Shown: positions 1 to 13,297 of the stretch, piece by piece | Numbering within the stretch: position 1 is the stretch's first letter | Layout: each line of letters starts with the position of its first letter | Assembly: GCA_028023455.1 (NCBI GenBank) | Contig: JAQFVV010012434.1 | Span: 7,871,157 to 7,935,156, forward strand | Length of the DNA stretch: 64,000 nucleotides | DNA from: Epiperipatus broadwayi | Lineage: Eukaryota; Onychophora; Udeonychophora; Euonychophora; Peripatidae | Direction of reading: 5' to 3' | Made by a program: the position numbers and the translations under genes | Notes under the pieces: generated by a model | Seen by the model: the letters and a program-made list of their open reading frames with translations, nothing else | What the model was told of the DNA's origin: nothing | The model's database searches: none

Positions 1-2404
1 CATGTATTTTTATTTTTTTAGTTAAGGGTAAAAATAATATTATATATTGTTCATCTAAACAGAGAGGAAGCGAGAGTTATTTCTGGTATTTTTTTTAACA
101 GATTTTAATACTTTAGTAAAGGTGAACAAACAAATATTTTGTCAAATATATACTAAAGACCCAATTATTTTCTTATATAAAAGAAAAATTGATTTAATTT
201 TTTTTTCATTTCTTAGTTTTACGTAGGAATGAACTTGTCCACTTTGAATACAAATGCAGATTTGATCTTTATTGCTTAAATATGTTGTGCTCTCTCTAAC
301 AAAAGTAGAGTTGTCATTTTAAAATAATTAAGGATCATTTGACATATATCTTTGGTTTGTCTATTGATACATTAATGATTCTGCATTGTAAAATGGAATA
401 TGTATATCTCTACTGTTGTTGTTAGTGTTGTTTTACATTGCTGTAATATTGAGAATGATTTGTGATAGTTTTTAGCTGATATGATGTGCCAATAAAATGG
501 CATCCAATAGAGCAATATTAATATTGAGCATGGGTTAATGGAGAATCACCTAATGCTGATTCCATGAGAGGAAAGTTTTGGTAGAGGCTGAGTAGTAATT
601 AATGCTTATTAGCAAAAATAATCCTAAGAGAAAGAATATCCATGGTCTGAATTCTATTTTTTTCATGATGAGGCAAATCCCACATGTGTATACCCATAAA
701 GAAGTAGAAGAATTAGCCATATTATTATACAATTGTCATGTTGTTTTATAGAGTCTCCCTTTTTTTATTAGATCTCTCAAGATGATATAGAGTTAGTTTT
801 TCCACAATGTATGGTGAAGTATAGTAGTTCAAAAATCATATAGAAAGTATAAAATAAAATGTTAGATTTAGGAACACTGATTTATATGTAGTGTTGGCTT
901 AATTGTTATAGTGTTTTATTATGTTGTAGGATCTTTATCAGTTATAGACAGACCAAACCAAGATCTATTAATGATTGTAGAAATTTTTAGATGTAAAAGT
1001 AAGAGATGCACATGGGAAGTGTAAATTCATCTTCATTGAATAATGATTTAACAATGGATTGGTAAGATCAGTTAAGTATTCAATAATTAGGTTGTGGACA
1101 TAGATAATGTTTTAGTGACATGTGTGTATTTGACTTTTGATGTCTGTTCTTTAATACACCAAACCTATTCATCTCAAATTTTAATCAGTTATTAATTGCG
1201 CAGAGTATGATAATTGCCCTTATTATACTCTGTCCAAAAGAAATGGTTGGTATAATGCACTACCTTTATAACTTTTAAATTCTAAAATTAAAATTTGTGC
1301 ATACCATAAGGTCCTAAATATACTGTTATTTTCGTAATGTAAGTGCTAATTCAGTTTCAATAAGATTTCATCATCTTATTCTTTAAGATAGACTAAACAA
1401 TAATAAGTAATACTTTGAATTTCATTATATAAGCAGGTTGTATCATTTTCTGAGTATATAGTCAATGGGATATCAGGTATTTTCCCATCCATAAGTTCTT
1501 TTAATATATGGGTTTTATTTCATGCCATGTTTTTGAATTAAAATTTGTAAATATTGTAAATAAAGTTTGTTGTGTTTAAAAATTTATTTAGTTGCCTGTA
1601 GCCTTATTGCTAAGCACCATATATACACTATTATTGTTATTGCTATTGACCTATCAGAAGATTATAAATTGAAATCATCATTAACCAATATAGTACTATT
1701 AACTATATTATCCTATATCATAATAATTTTGTTAAGCCTTGTGATTTATTAGTACATCTAATGCATCATCACACAATAATAAAAATGTTAATAACTTAGA
1801 GTACAGATTATTTTAAGTAATAGATTAAAAGATAAATATAATATTGATTTAATTGGTTTAGTTGAACCCACAGAGCTATAATTCACTGATCTTGGTCACA
1901 TCATGGTTTATAATTACTTGAGAAAAGGCATTTGGTAAGTTATTGTATTTATTTATTAAAAAGGTATTCCTATTTCTTAAATATTAAAGTTATAAGAGTT
2001 ATTGAGTTCATAAATTTTATGTGTAACTGCTAAATTTGAGTTTATATTGAGAGCTGTTTTGTGCATTCTATTTGGGTAGTGGTAAAATCCCTTTCACTGA
2101 CCCAAATATATTGTGTATAATGCTTTTGAGTGTTTGAAATTTGTTAAGTTTTAAGGTAGAATTTAAATTTGTAATAAATTTTATATCTAGTTAATTATTA
2201 TAGTTGGATTTGAAATAGATTACTTTCACTGTTTTATGAAAGTCAACTAAACTTTAAGATGTCAATTACTTCTTTTGGCATAAAATGGATAGTTTGTTTT
2301 AACTTCATGATAATATTCTGGTTGTGTCAAGCTTGAAATCCCTATTTTTATTTAGCTTATCTTTTTACCATTTAATACCATATTAGTTTATAGTTTAAAT
2401 TTTC
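1..2404. other. AT-rich DNA without a recognised gene
   Basis: Single-copy-looking AT-rich DNA. I see no protein-like frame, structured repeat or RNA gene. Short frames here are rich in Ile, Leu, Lys and Asn, as chance frames in AT-rich DNA are. Confidence 0.6.
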
Positions 2405-2700
2405 AGTCTCCATCATTAACCTTGTCCTTCAATTTCATCTTGATCATTCTTTTAGTTATTCATTCTCATTTGACATTAATTCATTATCATAATTGATTAA
2501 TCATACATTAACTTTTATTCTTTTATCATCTTAACTATTCATTAACTCTTATTCTATGATCATCTTAATCATTCATTATTCTCATACATCTTCATTCTTT
2601 TCTCTTCATTCTTAGACTCATTTCATTCCACTATTTAATTATTACTTAGTTACATCATCCATTTAGTCATATACATTATAATTTACTTATCATTTCATTT
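2405..2700. repeat. CATT/TCAT-rich pyrimidine-biased tract
   Basis: About 300 bases dominated by degenerate TCATT, TTCATC and CTTATTC words on the plus strand, with few purine runs. It looks like a decayed simple-sequence tract. No protein or RNA signal is seen. Confidence 0.5.
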
Positions 2701-5195
2701 ATAAGTTTAAATTTATAGTCATTCCAGAGATATAATTATTAGTTATTTATTAGTTTGCTGAATATCAAATTTAACTCATCACATTTTGTTTGTGTGGATA
2801 TTAAAGCTGGTTTGACCAGAAGTTATTATCTTTATTAATCACCTTATGATCTTTTTTCAATCTATAATTTCATGCTAGTTTTATTCAATACAGGAATCAT
2901 TTCATTAGTTTTACATTTTTGTTTCTTTATGCTTATATTCTTGATAATGAGAGTATGAAAGTTTGCTTAGGAGAATTTAGTCACTAAAATGTATGGCATG
3001 ATTCGTTTATGACCAGTTAGACCAGGGAGAAGGTTACAATATATATATATATATATAAGATATCAAGTCACCTATTTAATATATTAATATGCCTATCACT
3101 TTCTTATATTGAACTTGAATATATTAAATATCAATTTTAAAAATGTAAAAAAATTCTTTATATTGCCGTCTAACAAGTTGCAAAAATGAATGAACAAACA
3201 AATGGATTTTTCAATTTCAATAAAAGCATTTAAAAAGTATGCATGATTCTTCTGCTAATAATAGGATTAGTATTTTTATTACATAGCATAATGTTTTTTT
3301 AATTCATTTAATGTTAATATTCTATACCTTACTTTGTGCACACTTTTGTATAATATCACCAAAAAACATTTAGCTGAGTATAGTGACATCAAATTAATGA
3401 CATTATTAAATTAATGTTTTAATTATAGGAAAAATTCTCTCTTCAGAATAACTTTAATTTGATTAATATATTTTAGATATTTTTTCAAATTTGAAATGTT
3501 TTTGCAGGAGGAATACTATTTTTTAAAAATCCTATGAAGTTTTATTGCAAGCAATTTTAAAATTATTTTTCTAAGTATGTATTTCAACTTATTATCATGA
3601 TTATGGTTAATGATGGGTTAACATTATAATAATTCAATAGGGGTTGGAAAAACTAGATTGATTTTCAAAAACATATACAAGCTCATGCTATTCTTATTTT
3701 TTCAGTTCCAGCAAAGATGACTCATTATAATAGATTTGTCAATTTTAATAATTTTATTTTTTTTAACTTACTTTTTAGTAAAACATTAGTATTATTTATT
3801 ATAGAAAGTGTTTGTTGGTACTATTTTAGTATTTTTTTAATAATTTGCACATTCTTTCTAAAAATTCTGCTTTTGACTTTTTAGAGAATTTATTTTGAAA
3901 ACGAATATCAGGAAAGTAATATTTGACAATACTAGCAAGAGTACTGAACTTTTTATAGTAGAAATTAGTTTGTGCTTTTGATTTTTGCAGGAAATCATAT
4001 TTTTGAACAATTAATCTAAAATATTAAATATTATTTATATTGTGAAAATTACTAACTGAATATGAAAATTAGTATTAATTAGCATTTAAAGAAGTAATAA
4101 TAATTTGGTCAAACTGATAAAAGCTGATTTGGTAAAAATGCAACATAGATTCCATTAATATATTTCCATCAAAGTTTTTATTTGTTTGAAATATAAGAGT
4201 TTGTATTATTTATAATATCTAGATATATAAAATAACGTACAGCGTAAATACATAGAGATATAGGTCAATATTTTTAAAACAAATTTCTATTAATATCAGG
4301 TCATCCTAAATTCTTTTTCATTTAAAAGTGAGATGTATAATATGGAATTGTTTAAAATGTGCTTAACATACATACAAAAGATATTCTAATTTTAAAAAAT
4401 TCCTATTATCGAATATCACATATATGTGATTTTAAAAACTTAATAAAATTAATGAGTTTTAAAAATGTTAACAAACAAATATGCAATAATAATAATAAAT
4501 TCATCAACAGTGGAAATATATTTATATATGTACAATAAACAGTATATATTTAGAACAAAGTTGACACATTTGTCTAAGACAATACTTATTTTTAAGTCAG
4601 AAAATTTAACATGAGTTTTGTTTATTGAAATAAATACTCCTTTACGAAAATAAAAATAAGTTATTTATTAAAAAAGAAACAATGCTCTTAAAGTTTCTTT
4701 ATTTATTATATAGTATCCTGTAAGTAGGAAATTTATTTAATATTAAATAAAAAAGAAAATATAATGCAATAGTTGTAAATTTTTTAGAAATAGTAAACTC
4801 TTTTGTCATAGAATTTTTTCTCTTATCAGCAGGGAAAACTAAAATTCCCCCCAAAATAATTAATATGTCTTTAAACTAATGATTTTTATTAAAACAAGTC
4901 TTTTCACCATAAAATAATAATTGAAGGCTTTAGTAGGTCATGAATTCAGAAATCTTTAATTCTTCCTCACGCTATAATAGCCTGCTGGGCATACTTTTAG
5001 ACATCTTAAAATATATTTTGTTTTAAACTTGAGTAATATTTTCATGAGAGATTTCATCTACATTATAAATCTTATTCCAAAGACATTCTAAAGAAGTGTA
5101 ATTTTGACTGATTTTAGTGGGAAATATGACTAAGAATAAAATATAATGAAGAACTACAATTGTTCCTTTCTTAATTATGATTATATATATATATA
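2701..5195. other. AT-rich DNA without a recognised gene
   Basis: AT-rich sequence with short (TA)n tracts near 3040-3056 and 5181-5195. Nothing else is supported. Confidence 0.6.
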
Positions 5196-6465
5196 CAGAT
5201 TCAGTATTCTAACTTAGATATAATTTAATTTAAGCCCTTTTTGTTAGCATAATTATAATGCTAGTTTAAGAACTGGTTTGTGTTGGTTTAGCAAATAGAA
5301 GCTATCTGTTTTAGACACAATTATTTATATGTATACATATTGATATTTTGCTTGTGCATGTGTTTTACAAAGTACACATTCATACATTTACATTTTGCTG
5401 CACCTTTTAAAATGGATTCACAGTGTTTAACTACCCCAATCTTTAGTTCAGGTATGGCTATCTTTATTACAACTGGAACATAAGGGTCCAGATTATGTTA
5501 TAAAGCTGATCTAAGTCCCTGAATTTATCATCTTCATATATTAATTGTAGCAAACCATCCAGTCAACTGAACATTTGATGCTGAAGCTCTTGAATAATTA
5601 CTGACTCACACCACCTTATTCTATACTATGTTATTCAGCACCATCATATATATATATGAATCTAAAAGGAACCAGTTCTTTTTTTCCTTATTAATTAACT
5701 ATTCAGCATTAGATTGAAACTCAAATCTTGGTTACCAGGTTGCATCTACATATTAGAGCTGTATGTAGTCATCATCTTGGCTAAGACATTATCTTGTAAC
5801 ATTAGCAAACCATGTACAACAGAGTGGGCATATTAAATTATTATAGGCATGATTCATTAATCACACACACATACACCTATTTTAATATGTTAAAATGAGA
5901 CTGCTGTATTGATAATAGTCTCATCCATAATGTAAACACCTGCATGTGTTGATCACACATGCTTAACACTATATAATCCTTGTCACTTTTTACTTCATTT
6001 TAAGCTATTGTTTTAATATATAGGGTATATAAACCTGTTTAAAATATAAAGTTGTTTTATATCTTTCTTTGCTGTAGTCCTATTCAATTCAAATCATATT
6101 ATGTTATTGCAATTTCTTAATGATTTTATATGTTGAATTAAGTAACTAGCATGTTAAGAGTTTATTTTAAATCTTCAGTTAACTTGCTAATTTGCCTTGA
6201 GTCTCATGTTTCTCCCTGTTCAGAGCCAGCTTGCAGAAGAAATTGACACCTGTGTGTAACCTCAGAAATGTCTTTCATAAGATGTTAAATCATGGAGTAC
6301 TAGTGAATGAGTTGAAGTTTGGTCGAATTTGAGATTTCACCACCTCATTTTAGTCAACTTTGGTGTACTTTGCCTGGACTCTGGATTTTGTTATGTGAAG
6401 GTACAAATCTAACTGTTACAATAGGATTTTTGTTACATAAAGGTACAAATCTGACTGTTACAATA
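5196..6465 (-). mobile_element. 1.3-kb interspersed repeat, copy 1
   Basis: This stretch aligns end to end, in the same orientation, with 40968-42310. Shared blocks include the starts (gattcagtattctaactta here), a central block with an internal (TA)n, the CTCATGTTTCTCCCTG block and the end GACTGTTACAATA. Read on the minus strand it begins TATTGTAACAGTCAGATT, an LTR-like TG start, so it may be a solo LTR; strand is assigned on that basis only. The last 41 bases are a tandem duplicate of the preceding 41 (about 6384-6424 and 6425-6465), which copy 2 lacks. No coding capacity is seen. Family unrecognised. Confidence 0.7.
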
Positions 6466-7070
6466 CTAAAATAAATGATTTTTATATTATTATGATTCTC
6501 ACAATAATTAAGATTTTATTTCAAATTTAAAATAACTACCTAACTATTTTAAAATATCAATCTTTTATATTTAAATATACATGCACATATACATTTAATT
6601 GTTGCATTAAAGGTATAGGTCACTATTGTAAGCAGTTTTACTATTATGTATACATGAATATAAATATTGCTTCACTGAATATATGTTAACTAATTTTATA
6701 TATATATATATCACTAGATATTTTTGATATAAGTTAAAATGTATACCCCTTATGTATGTATACATAATAATATATGTGTGTAGATGTGAATAAACATATG
6801 AAATAGACTTTCAGGTCTTAAATTATGCTGGCTAAAATGTTAACATTGAGTTTTGTTTAAATATATAGAATGAGAAATTAATCAATACATAAGAATAAAA
6901 GACACAAATATCAAGTCCAAAAAACATTCATTTTTTGGTATTTTAATTTTTTGGAATGTTAAAATTCCAAAAAATTTGATTAATATATAGATGATTTATT
7001 TAAAAAAAAGTTGGTTACAAAATTCTAAAGACTACAAACTTTAAAATAATAGAAATTAAGTTTTTTATAT
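6466..7070. other. AT-rich DNA without a recognised gene
   Basis: AT-rich sequence with a (TA)n tract near 6700. Nothing is recognised. Confidence 0.6.
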
Positions 7071-7334
7071 ATATTAAATGCTTTTATTGACTATGCACTA
7101 AAAACAAAAAAAATTTTTTCTTCAACCACAGTTATGGGCTTTTAGATTTAATTTAAAATAAAAGCATAGGGAGGAGGAGCAGAAATTAATTAAGTCAATT
7201 CCTGTTTTTTATAACAAGTGATTGACTTAATTAATTTCTAGACCCCACATGCTTTTATTTTAAGTTAAATCGAAAAACTCCTTAAGAAAAATTTTTTTTT
7301 GTTTTTTAGTACAATAAATAAAAGTATTTAATAT
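7071..7334. mobile_element. Foldback/MITE-like hairpin element (264 bp)
   Basis: The two halves are imperfect inverted repeats of about 120 bp around a short centre near 7200-7220. The left end reads atattaaatgcttttattg and the right end reverse-complements to atattaaatacttttattt. Internal blocks such as AATTAATTAAGTCAAT also pair. The ends lie in AT-rich DNA, so the target duplication cannot be defined. No coding capacity. Likely a non-autonomous foldback element. Confidence 0.75.
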
Positions 7335-7515
7335 AAAAAAAATTGTCTTTATTATTATTAAATTGTTCTCTACATGTAAAATAAACATTATCAAAATAAA
7401 AACTTTTTTTACAAATTGCAACATACTTTGCTAACCAGAAAGTACCAAAAAATTTAAACATTAATTTTTAAATATAAAATAATTATAACAACAATAATAA
7501 ATAATATATATATAT

Positions 7516-7734
7516 ATGTGCTTTGCACACTGATAATGAAGCTATTAACAGTGCTTGAAAATAAATAATAGTATCCAAATGTTACTGCCAAGCACTTTCG
7601 GGATTGTTCATAGTCCCGTAGTAGCCATGAATATGGGATTATGAACTATCACGAAAGCACTTGGCTGTAACATTTGGATAATATTATTTATTTTCAAGCA
7701 CTATTAATAGCTTCATTATCTGTGGGCAAAGCAT
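7516..7734. mobile_element. Near-perfect foldback element inside a (TA)n tract (219 bp)
   Basis: Two arms of about 100 bp pair almost perfectly around a small loop near 7618-7632. The left arm begins TGCTTTGCACACTGATAATG and the reverse complement of the right arm begins TGCTTTGCCCACAGATAATG. The element is flanked on both sides by (TA)n, so it probably inserted at TA. Arm similarity is high for this window, suggesting a fairly young element or a gene-conversion-maintained palindrome. Confidence 0.85.
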
Positions 7735-9177
7735 ATATATATATATTGATTTCAAACTCTAATGAAGTAAAACCTCAACTATTTCAATAAATAATAATAA
7801 TATAGTAATAAAAACAAAGCAATTTTAGAAATGGTTTATTTCTAAGTACTGCAGAATATTAGCATCCTCAATTTTTTAAATCTAATTATAGCATCCAAAT
7901 TTTGTTAACATTTGTTATATATGTTCTCACCATCTATTTTCAAAAATTATTTTAGTAATAAATTAATATAAAAATAAATAATTGTCAATTCTGAAATTTA
8001 ACTATTTATAGGAATATGAGTGAGGCAACCTATATTTTGCTTCCAATGTCTAATCATTATAGTGTCTTTTTGTAATACCAACAAAATAAAGACATTATAA
8101 AATGAGCATTACCAACTTGAATATTGTTGATGAATAGTGTAATAATAACATCAATGTATTTTTGTTATTTGTAGGGTTTATTCAAATCCTCATTAAGTAA
8201 ATTATGTTAATACTATAGTCAACATTCAGCAATGCAATTAATGTCTTTTTAAAAATTTCTTTAGAAGTCAAGACAATCTTAAAAGATTAAGACCTAAAAA
8301 ATGAAAAGTCTAAACTTTCTTGACAATGCAACTAAAATAGAAATAATTAAATACTTTTTAATAAGTTTGTGTGATGATTGAATACCAAAAAATAATTATT
8401 TTTATTTCATTCTGCTTTAAATTTTTTTTTAAGTCTATATAATGATTTTAGCAAAGAATCACTGAAAAGAATGACAATAATCCTTTGTTGTATGCATTGA
8501 AAGGATGGATATAATAGATTTTAAAAAATGATATAAATTTTAAGGATTTAGCATAGTGGTTTGTTTTTTAACATTGACAAAATTGCTACTAAAATTAACA
8601 TTGTTGTTTTGAGAATATTTTTAAAAAAAATTTTATAATTTGCTAATTCATACTGTAAATATGTTTATTACAGTTTTTAAGTATCACAGCGAAGGGGATT
8701 TTTTATTTATTTATTCAGACAACTATAAATGAAATATATAAATTTAACATAGCAAAGCATTTCATCATTTATATTTTAGCATAATCAGTAATTTTCATCA
8801 CAAGAAAAATTAAAACAAAATAGTCATTTTATTTAATATTTTATGAGTGATAGAGAGGGGGAAGGATAGAATGATCAAAATAATTCATTCAAATATATAT
8901 ATAACCAGATTGGAGTATGATATGCATATGTAAATATTATTTTTCTTTCTTTTTTTTTCTATTCCTTCATTGTCTATACATATGCACAATTTTAATTTTA
9001 TTAATTATGTGTGTAGATGACTGAAAGTATATACTTTTTAAATTAAATTGAATTAAAAGTGCATTAAAAATAAATTGATAGATCTGTGTAAAATTAAAAC
9101 AAATATCCAGCAATTGATGTTGCTAGGTGTTGCTAGTTACAAATCTGGCTATGTGATAAATAGCTCATTGTCTTCAT
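7735..9177. other. AT-rich DNA without a recognised gene
   Basis: Low-GC sequence with T and A homopolymers. No gene or structured repeat found. Confidence 0.6.
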
Positions 9178-9305
9178 GATGATTTAATGAGAATTCTTTG
9201 TGCGTTTTTAAAAATAATTTTTCAGCTATAATGCAATGAAGCAAAGTAACAAATGAAAATAAACATTACAAACTAAAATTATGTCATCTAATAAATGTAT
9301 TTGTG
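9178..9305. mobile_element. Solo arm of the 12-kb foldback family
   Basis: This segment matches the reverse complement of about 12170-12295, the right arm of the hairpin at 12.1-12.25 kb. Shared words include GAGAATTCTT, AATTTTTCAGCT, CATTACAA.CTAAAATTA and CATCTAATAAATG. No paired arm is present here, so it is a half element. Confidence 0.65.
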
Positions 9306-9498
9306 TGGAATATTTTAGATCAAAAGTGAATCCACTTTTAACATATTCATGTCTTTGTTAGTATTGTAAATTGTACTATATAAGTTAAAACAGTAAGATT
9401 CGAATTACAATCTTAAGTTTCACCTTTTTCTATCGTCTCTCACCCATACCCTTATCCTACCCAAATTTAAACTTTTTGGTATCGAATTGTTTAAAAAT

Positions 9499-9549
9499 AT
9501 TTTTAATGTATACAGATATGTATACATTAAAAATGTATACATATCTGTA
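9499..9549. repeat. Two overlapping perfect palindromes
   Basis: Bases 9499-9534 form a hairpin with 16-bp arms and a 4-base loop. Bases 9511-9549 form a second hairpin with 18-bp arms and a 3-base loop. They share the middle arm, so only one can form at a time. Confidence 0.8.
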
Positions 9550-9555
9550 AAATTC

Positions 9556-11000
9556 CCCATAAACACACACACACACACTTCAATAACAAATTTAAAGCAA
9601 TAAATAAAAATAATATAATTTAACTTTCTCTTTTAGTTACATAATTTTATATAACTTTAACTATTTATTTTAAATTATAAATGTTCGTTAGTTTATTGCT
9701 TTTTCTTAAAATCGTATTTTAAATAATAATTTAGGAAATTAGATTGTAATTTAAAAGAAAAGTAAGACTAATTATATATTCCCTTTTGTACTTGAAATTT
9801 CACAAGTAATGGTCGATGAGAGATAATAGATTAATTAATTAGAAAATTCCCTAAAAGCTTTAATTACGAAAATGTTAAAAAGTAAACTAACCCTAAACAA
9901 TAGGAATGCAGCTTTCTGAATTAATTAAACTTATAAAAATGCATTGATTGTCCTCAGGGCAAATGAATGGAGCTGAAAATAAAATTGAATAAAAATTTAA
10001 AAGATAAGATAAAGAAAGGAGGACATTTTGGATTTCTAAGAACTTTTTAGTTAGACTTTGGCTGTGTTCTTGCTTGGTTGAGAGAATCCAAATCTTAAAA
10101 TTAATTTATCTACTACAAGATGATCGAGTAAAAAGTGCCCAGACTATTCTCCCCTAGAGATGGTTGATCATATGCCTGAACCTCCACATGTGCCCTTCAC
10201 TAATTAAACCAAGAGGATCTGCTGCCCAAACAATCGGAAAGCTGCTGCTATTGAAATGAATTAATAATCTGAGTGTTGAAAAGAACTGCTACTGTTTGAA
10301 CTCATGAACAATCTGATACTGACCATGAAATCTGAAAGCTTCTTATAAAACAGGTACCTGTACCCAAGACCTTCTAGAGTACTCTAAATATTAGTCAAGA
10401 TATAGCTCACTCTATATATAAATTGTACAATTATTAATTTCATTATTAATCTTTTATGTAAATATCTTTTAGTAATCTAGCTTACCTAACTCTGTCTATT
10501 TCTTGGGTACATATTTCTAATTTTACATTTTTTTATTATCTAATGATAGCATGCCTATAAGATTTCCGATTGGACCTCACCAAATTTCAAATATAAATCC
10601 TAATCTAAACGGTTGCCATCTTATACAGCAACCTACTAATATATTTTTTTATATATACTCATGTTGGCTGGTCAGCTCAGAAATCTCCATAATTCTCTAA
10701 ATACAAATATGTGATTGCCTGAAACTGTGGATGTGTGTCCTGCAAATCATATAATTAATATTTACTTCTATAAATTATTTTGTTATTTTCATATAAATTG
10801 ACACACATTCGGTGCTTTCTTTATTGTAAATGCAAGGGTCTACTATGTAGCAAGTGGCAGACATATTAGTTCTTAACACCGACCCAACTTACCTATTGCT
10901 TTTTACACTTGTTTTTAATTTTAAATAATAAATCCATTAAGTGCATTTCTTTGAGAGCCAAATATGTTATTTATTAAATGTTGGTGATGTAGGACTGAGT
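9556..11000. other. AT-rich DNA without a recognised gene
   Basis: Contains a short (CA)n tract at about 9566-9580. Otherwise nothing is recognised. Confidence 0.55.
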
Positions 11001-11460
11001 CATAAATTTATATTAAATCTTAACAGAATATTATGTGAATTATACATGTGTTATGGTTTAGAGATGCAATAACCCATTATGAGCCTTGGATATCCTGGAT
11101 CCTATAGGATTTACTGAATCCCAGTTGTCCTACACAAGTGGACATAATGAATGTTTCCATAGGGCTTGATGCCCATCATGCAGTCAGGGAGTAAGTATGG
11201 CATGAACCCTTTTCACCTGATTATGCTTATGTGACACCGTACCTTTGGCCCTATGGCAAACGCCAGGCTGTTGTTTTAAATTCATCCATTGGCATCGCAG
11301 TTTTAATGTACTGCCACACTCACATCGCAGTTTTAAACATACTGCGTGTTTCTTATTATTAATTTTATTATTCAAGGTATAACTCTGTCCCTGAATTAAT
11401 GACATAAATGCACTGTCAAATAAATGTCTGCCATAATCATTTATAAATATCTTATTTAAT
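11001..11460. other. Moderately GC-richer segment with an internal short repeat
   Basis: GC is visibly higher than in the surroundings. The phrase CATCGCAGTTTTAA occurs twice (about 11293 and 11325), each followed within a few bases by TACTGC. Open frames on the minus strand are short and resemble no family I know. Possibly a decayed mobile element. Confidence 0.35.
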
Positions 11461-12069
11461 TAAATAAAATATATGTCCGCAGCTGCTATTATCAATCGTA
11501 ATTTAGGCTCGTGCATTGCAAAGATATTAAATCCCTGAAGGCATGTTCTTGAAATACTTGCTCAATAATTCAGGTAGCTAGATTACATCAACCAAATAAT
11601 TGTATGTCTTTGAACAGTATCGGAGTAATACCACTACTGAAAGTATAATATAATCAAATGTTTTTAATTAAATGATTTTTGTATAAAATATTCTAAGTAA
11701 ATAATTTCAAACCATATGTCTGCCATCATATATTTATTTATTCAACACCCATTTCATATACTATCTTCTCGATTATTAAAAATATAAATGTCTAATAATA
11801 ATATTATATATAGCTAACTCAAAAATAAAGTCTCTGTCTCTCACATTTCCCTGATCCACATGCCTAAAGAAATTTTTACTAATGTAGCATCAAATGTGTT
11901 GTTTTGTAGAGTGCATTGTGGAACCGATAAACCATGTTCGAACTCAGTACTACTGGTAGCTTCGCTACCTATGGTGCTGCTTTTCAATGTGGTGGTCAAA
12001 TTCTGCACTATGTTAACGAAGCATACGAATCTGACCATTACAATGTCTAATTATTGAAAGTGTAAATTC

Positions 12070-12250
12070 TTTGTGTGTGGAATGAAACAATGTACCAATT
12101 AAAAATAAGCAATGCAAACTAAAATTACATCATTTAATAAATATATTCATTTTTAACTTTTTAAACAAATACATTTATTAGATGGTGTAATTTTAGCTTG
12201 TAATGTTGATTTGTAGTTGATACAATGATTCATGGCATTAGAGCTGAAAA
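12070..12250. mobile_element. Foldback/MITE-like hairpin element
   Basis: Arms of about 75 bp pair around a T-rich loop at about 12148-12168. The blocks ACTAAAATTACATCATTTAA and its partner near 12180-12200 are the clearest. The right arm, extended outward, recurs alone at 9178-9305. No coding capacity. Confidence 0.7.
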
Positions 12251-12295
12251 ATTATTTATAAAAGTACAAGAGAATTCTTATTAAATTTATTTTAA

Positions 12296-13088
12296 ATCTA
12301 AAAATAGGTAAACATTTATTATAATATATATAGTAACAATTTTGAACATATGTGTGTGCGTGTATGTGTGTGCAATGCTTATTATATAGGGTTTACTATA
12401 TTATTTGTGATTTTGGTAATTCACATGAAGGTATGAAAACAAAAGGCAGATAGGATAATCATACTGTATGTATTTGGATGTTATTATTAAATAAAAATAA
12501 ATAGAGTCCATAATATTGTTTTTTGTATTTTATTAAATAAATAATCTATTTGAGTATTATTTATATATTATATCATTATTTTTGGCACAACATGTGTTTG
12601 GCATTCCACCAGAAATGCAGACATTTATTTAATAAACAAGATTTATTATTTCCATTGTAACTACCCTGATAATAAATGAAAATGTACTTGAAGATTTTTT
12701 TAAGTTAAGAAAACAAGTGCAATTAACTGTAATTAAAAGGGAAGTTTGAGGTGTGATATTTCTTCTCCCTAAAATATAGCCTATTGAGATGCTGATTGTC
12801 TAGATGAATTTAGCAAATGAATAAACAAAAAAAAGTAGAGATGGTATAAAATCAAACCTTGTTTAAATTTTGTAAATTATTCAATTATTTTGATTAAGTA
12901 AATTATGATAGTCCACAAAACAAAAATGAATGCTATATTAAATTAATATAAAACCATATATTGTATGTATGTTAAGATTAATATTGTAAATTATTTATAA
13001 TAAAAATACGTTTTGCAGGAAAATTAAATTCCTGAAGAAATAAAAAAAAGTGTGAATAGGTACTTCCATGATGGAATCAGACTAGTGG
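12296..13088. other. AT-rich DNA without a recognised gene
   Basis: Contains GT-rich words near 12350-12372. Nothing is recognised. Confidence 0.55.
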
Positions 13089-13094
13089 TATAAA

Positions 13095-13286
13095 ATGCTG
13101 ACCCCGAGAACTTTGACTTATTCCATCTTTGCTTCATTCATATTGTTTATGAATTCTGCAATGGAGAGTGTTGATATTATTCATCAAGTGGCATATCATA
13201 GAGAAAGATCCAGAAAATTAAAAAAAATGTTTTGCAGCCTGTCTGTTTTCATCCATGGGGATAATTCAAACCAGATGCACTGCTAA
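13095..13286 (+). CDS. Candidate small secreted peptide ORF (63 aa), unproven
   Basis: An ATG-initiated frame of 63 residues. Its start looks like a classic signal peptide: Met-Leu-Thr-Pro-Arg, then a hydrophobic stretch (about residues 7-18), then a small-residue cleavage-type motif Asn-Ser-Ala near residue 22. The rest is basic (RERSRKLKK) with two Cys. Two bases after the stop there is a good splice-donor match, CAG|GTATGG at 13288-13296. A TATAAAA sequence overlaps the start codon, so the ATG might instead lie at a promoter. No family is recognised, and chance cannot be excluded in 64 kb of AT-rich DNA. Confidence 0.2.
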   Translation: MLTPRTLTYSIFASFILFMNSAMESVDIIHQVAYHRERSRKLKKMFCSLSVFIHGDNSNQMHC

Positions 13287-13297
13287 ACAGGTATGGT

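Noticed and set aside
11841-12057. Overlapping 65-aa frames on both strands
   Set aside because: They mirror each other on opposite strands and match nothing. The only clear structure is a small GGTAGC-TTC-GCTACC hairpin.
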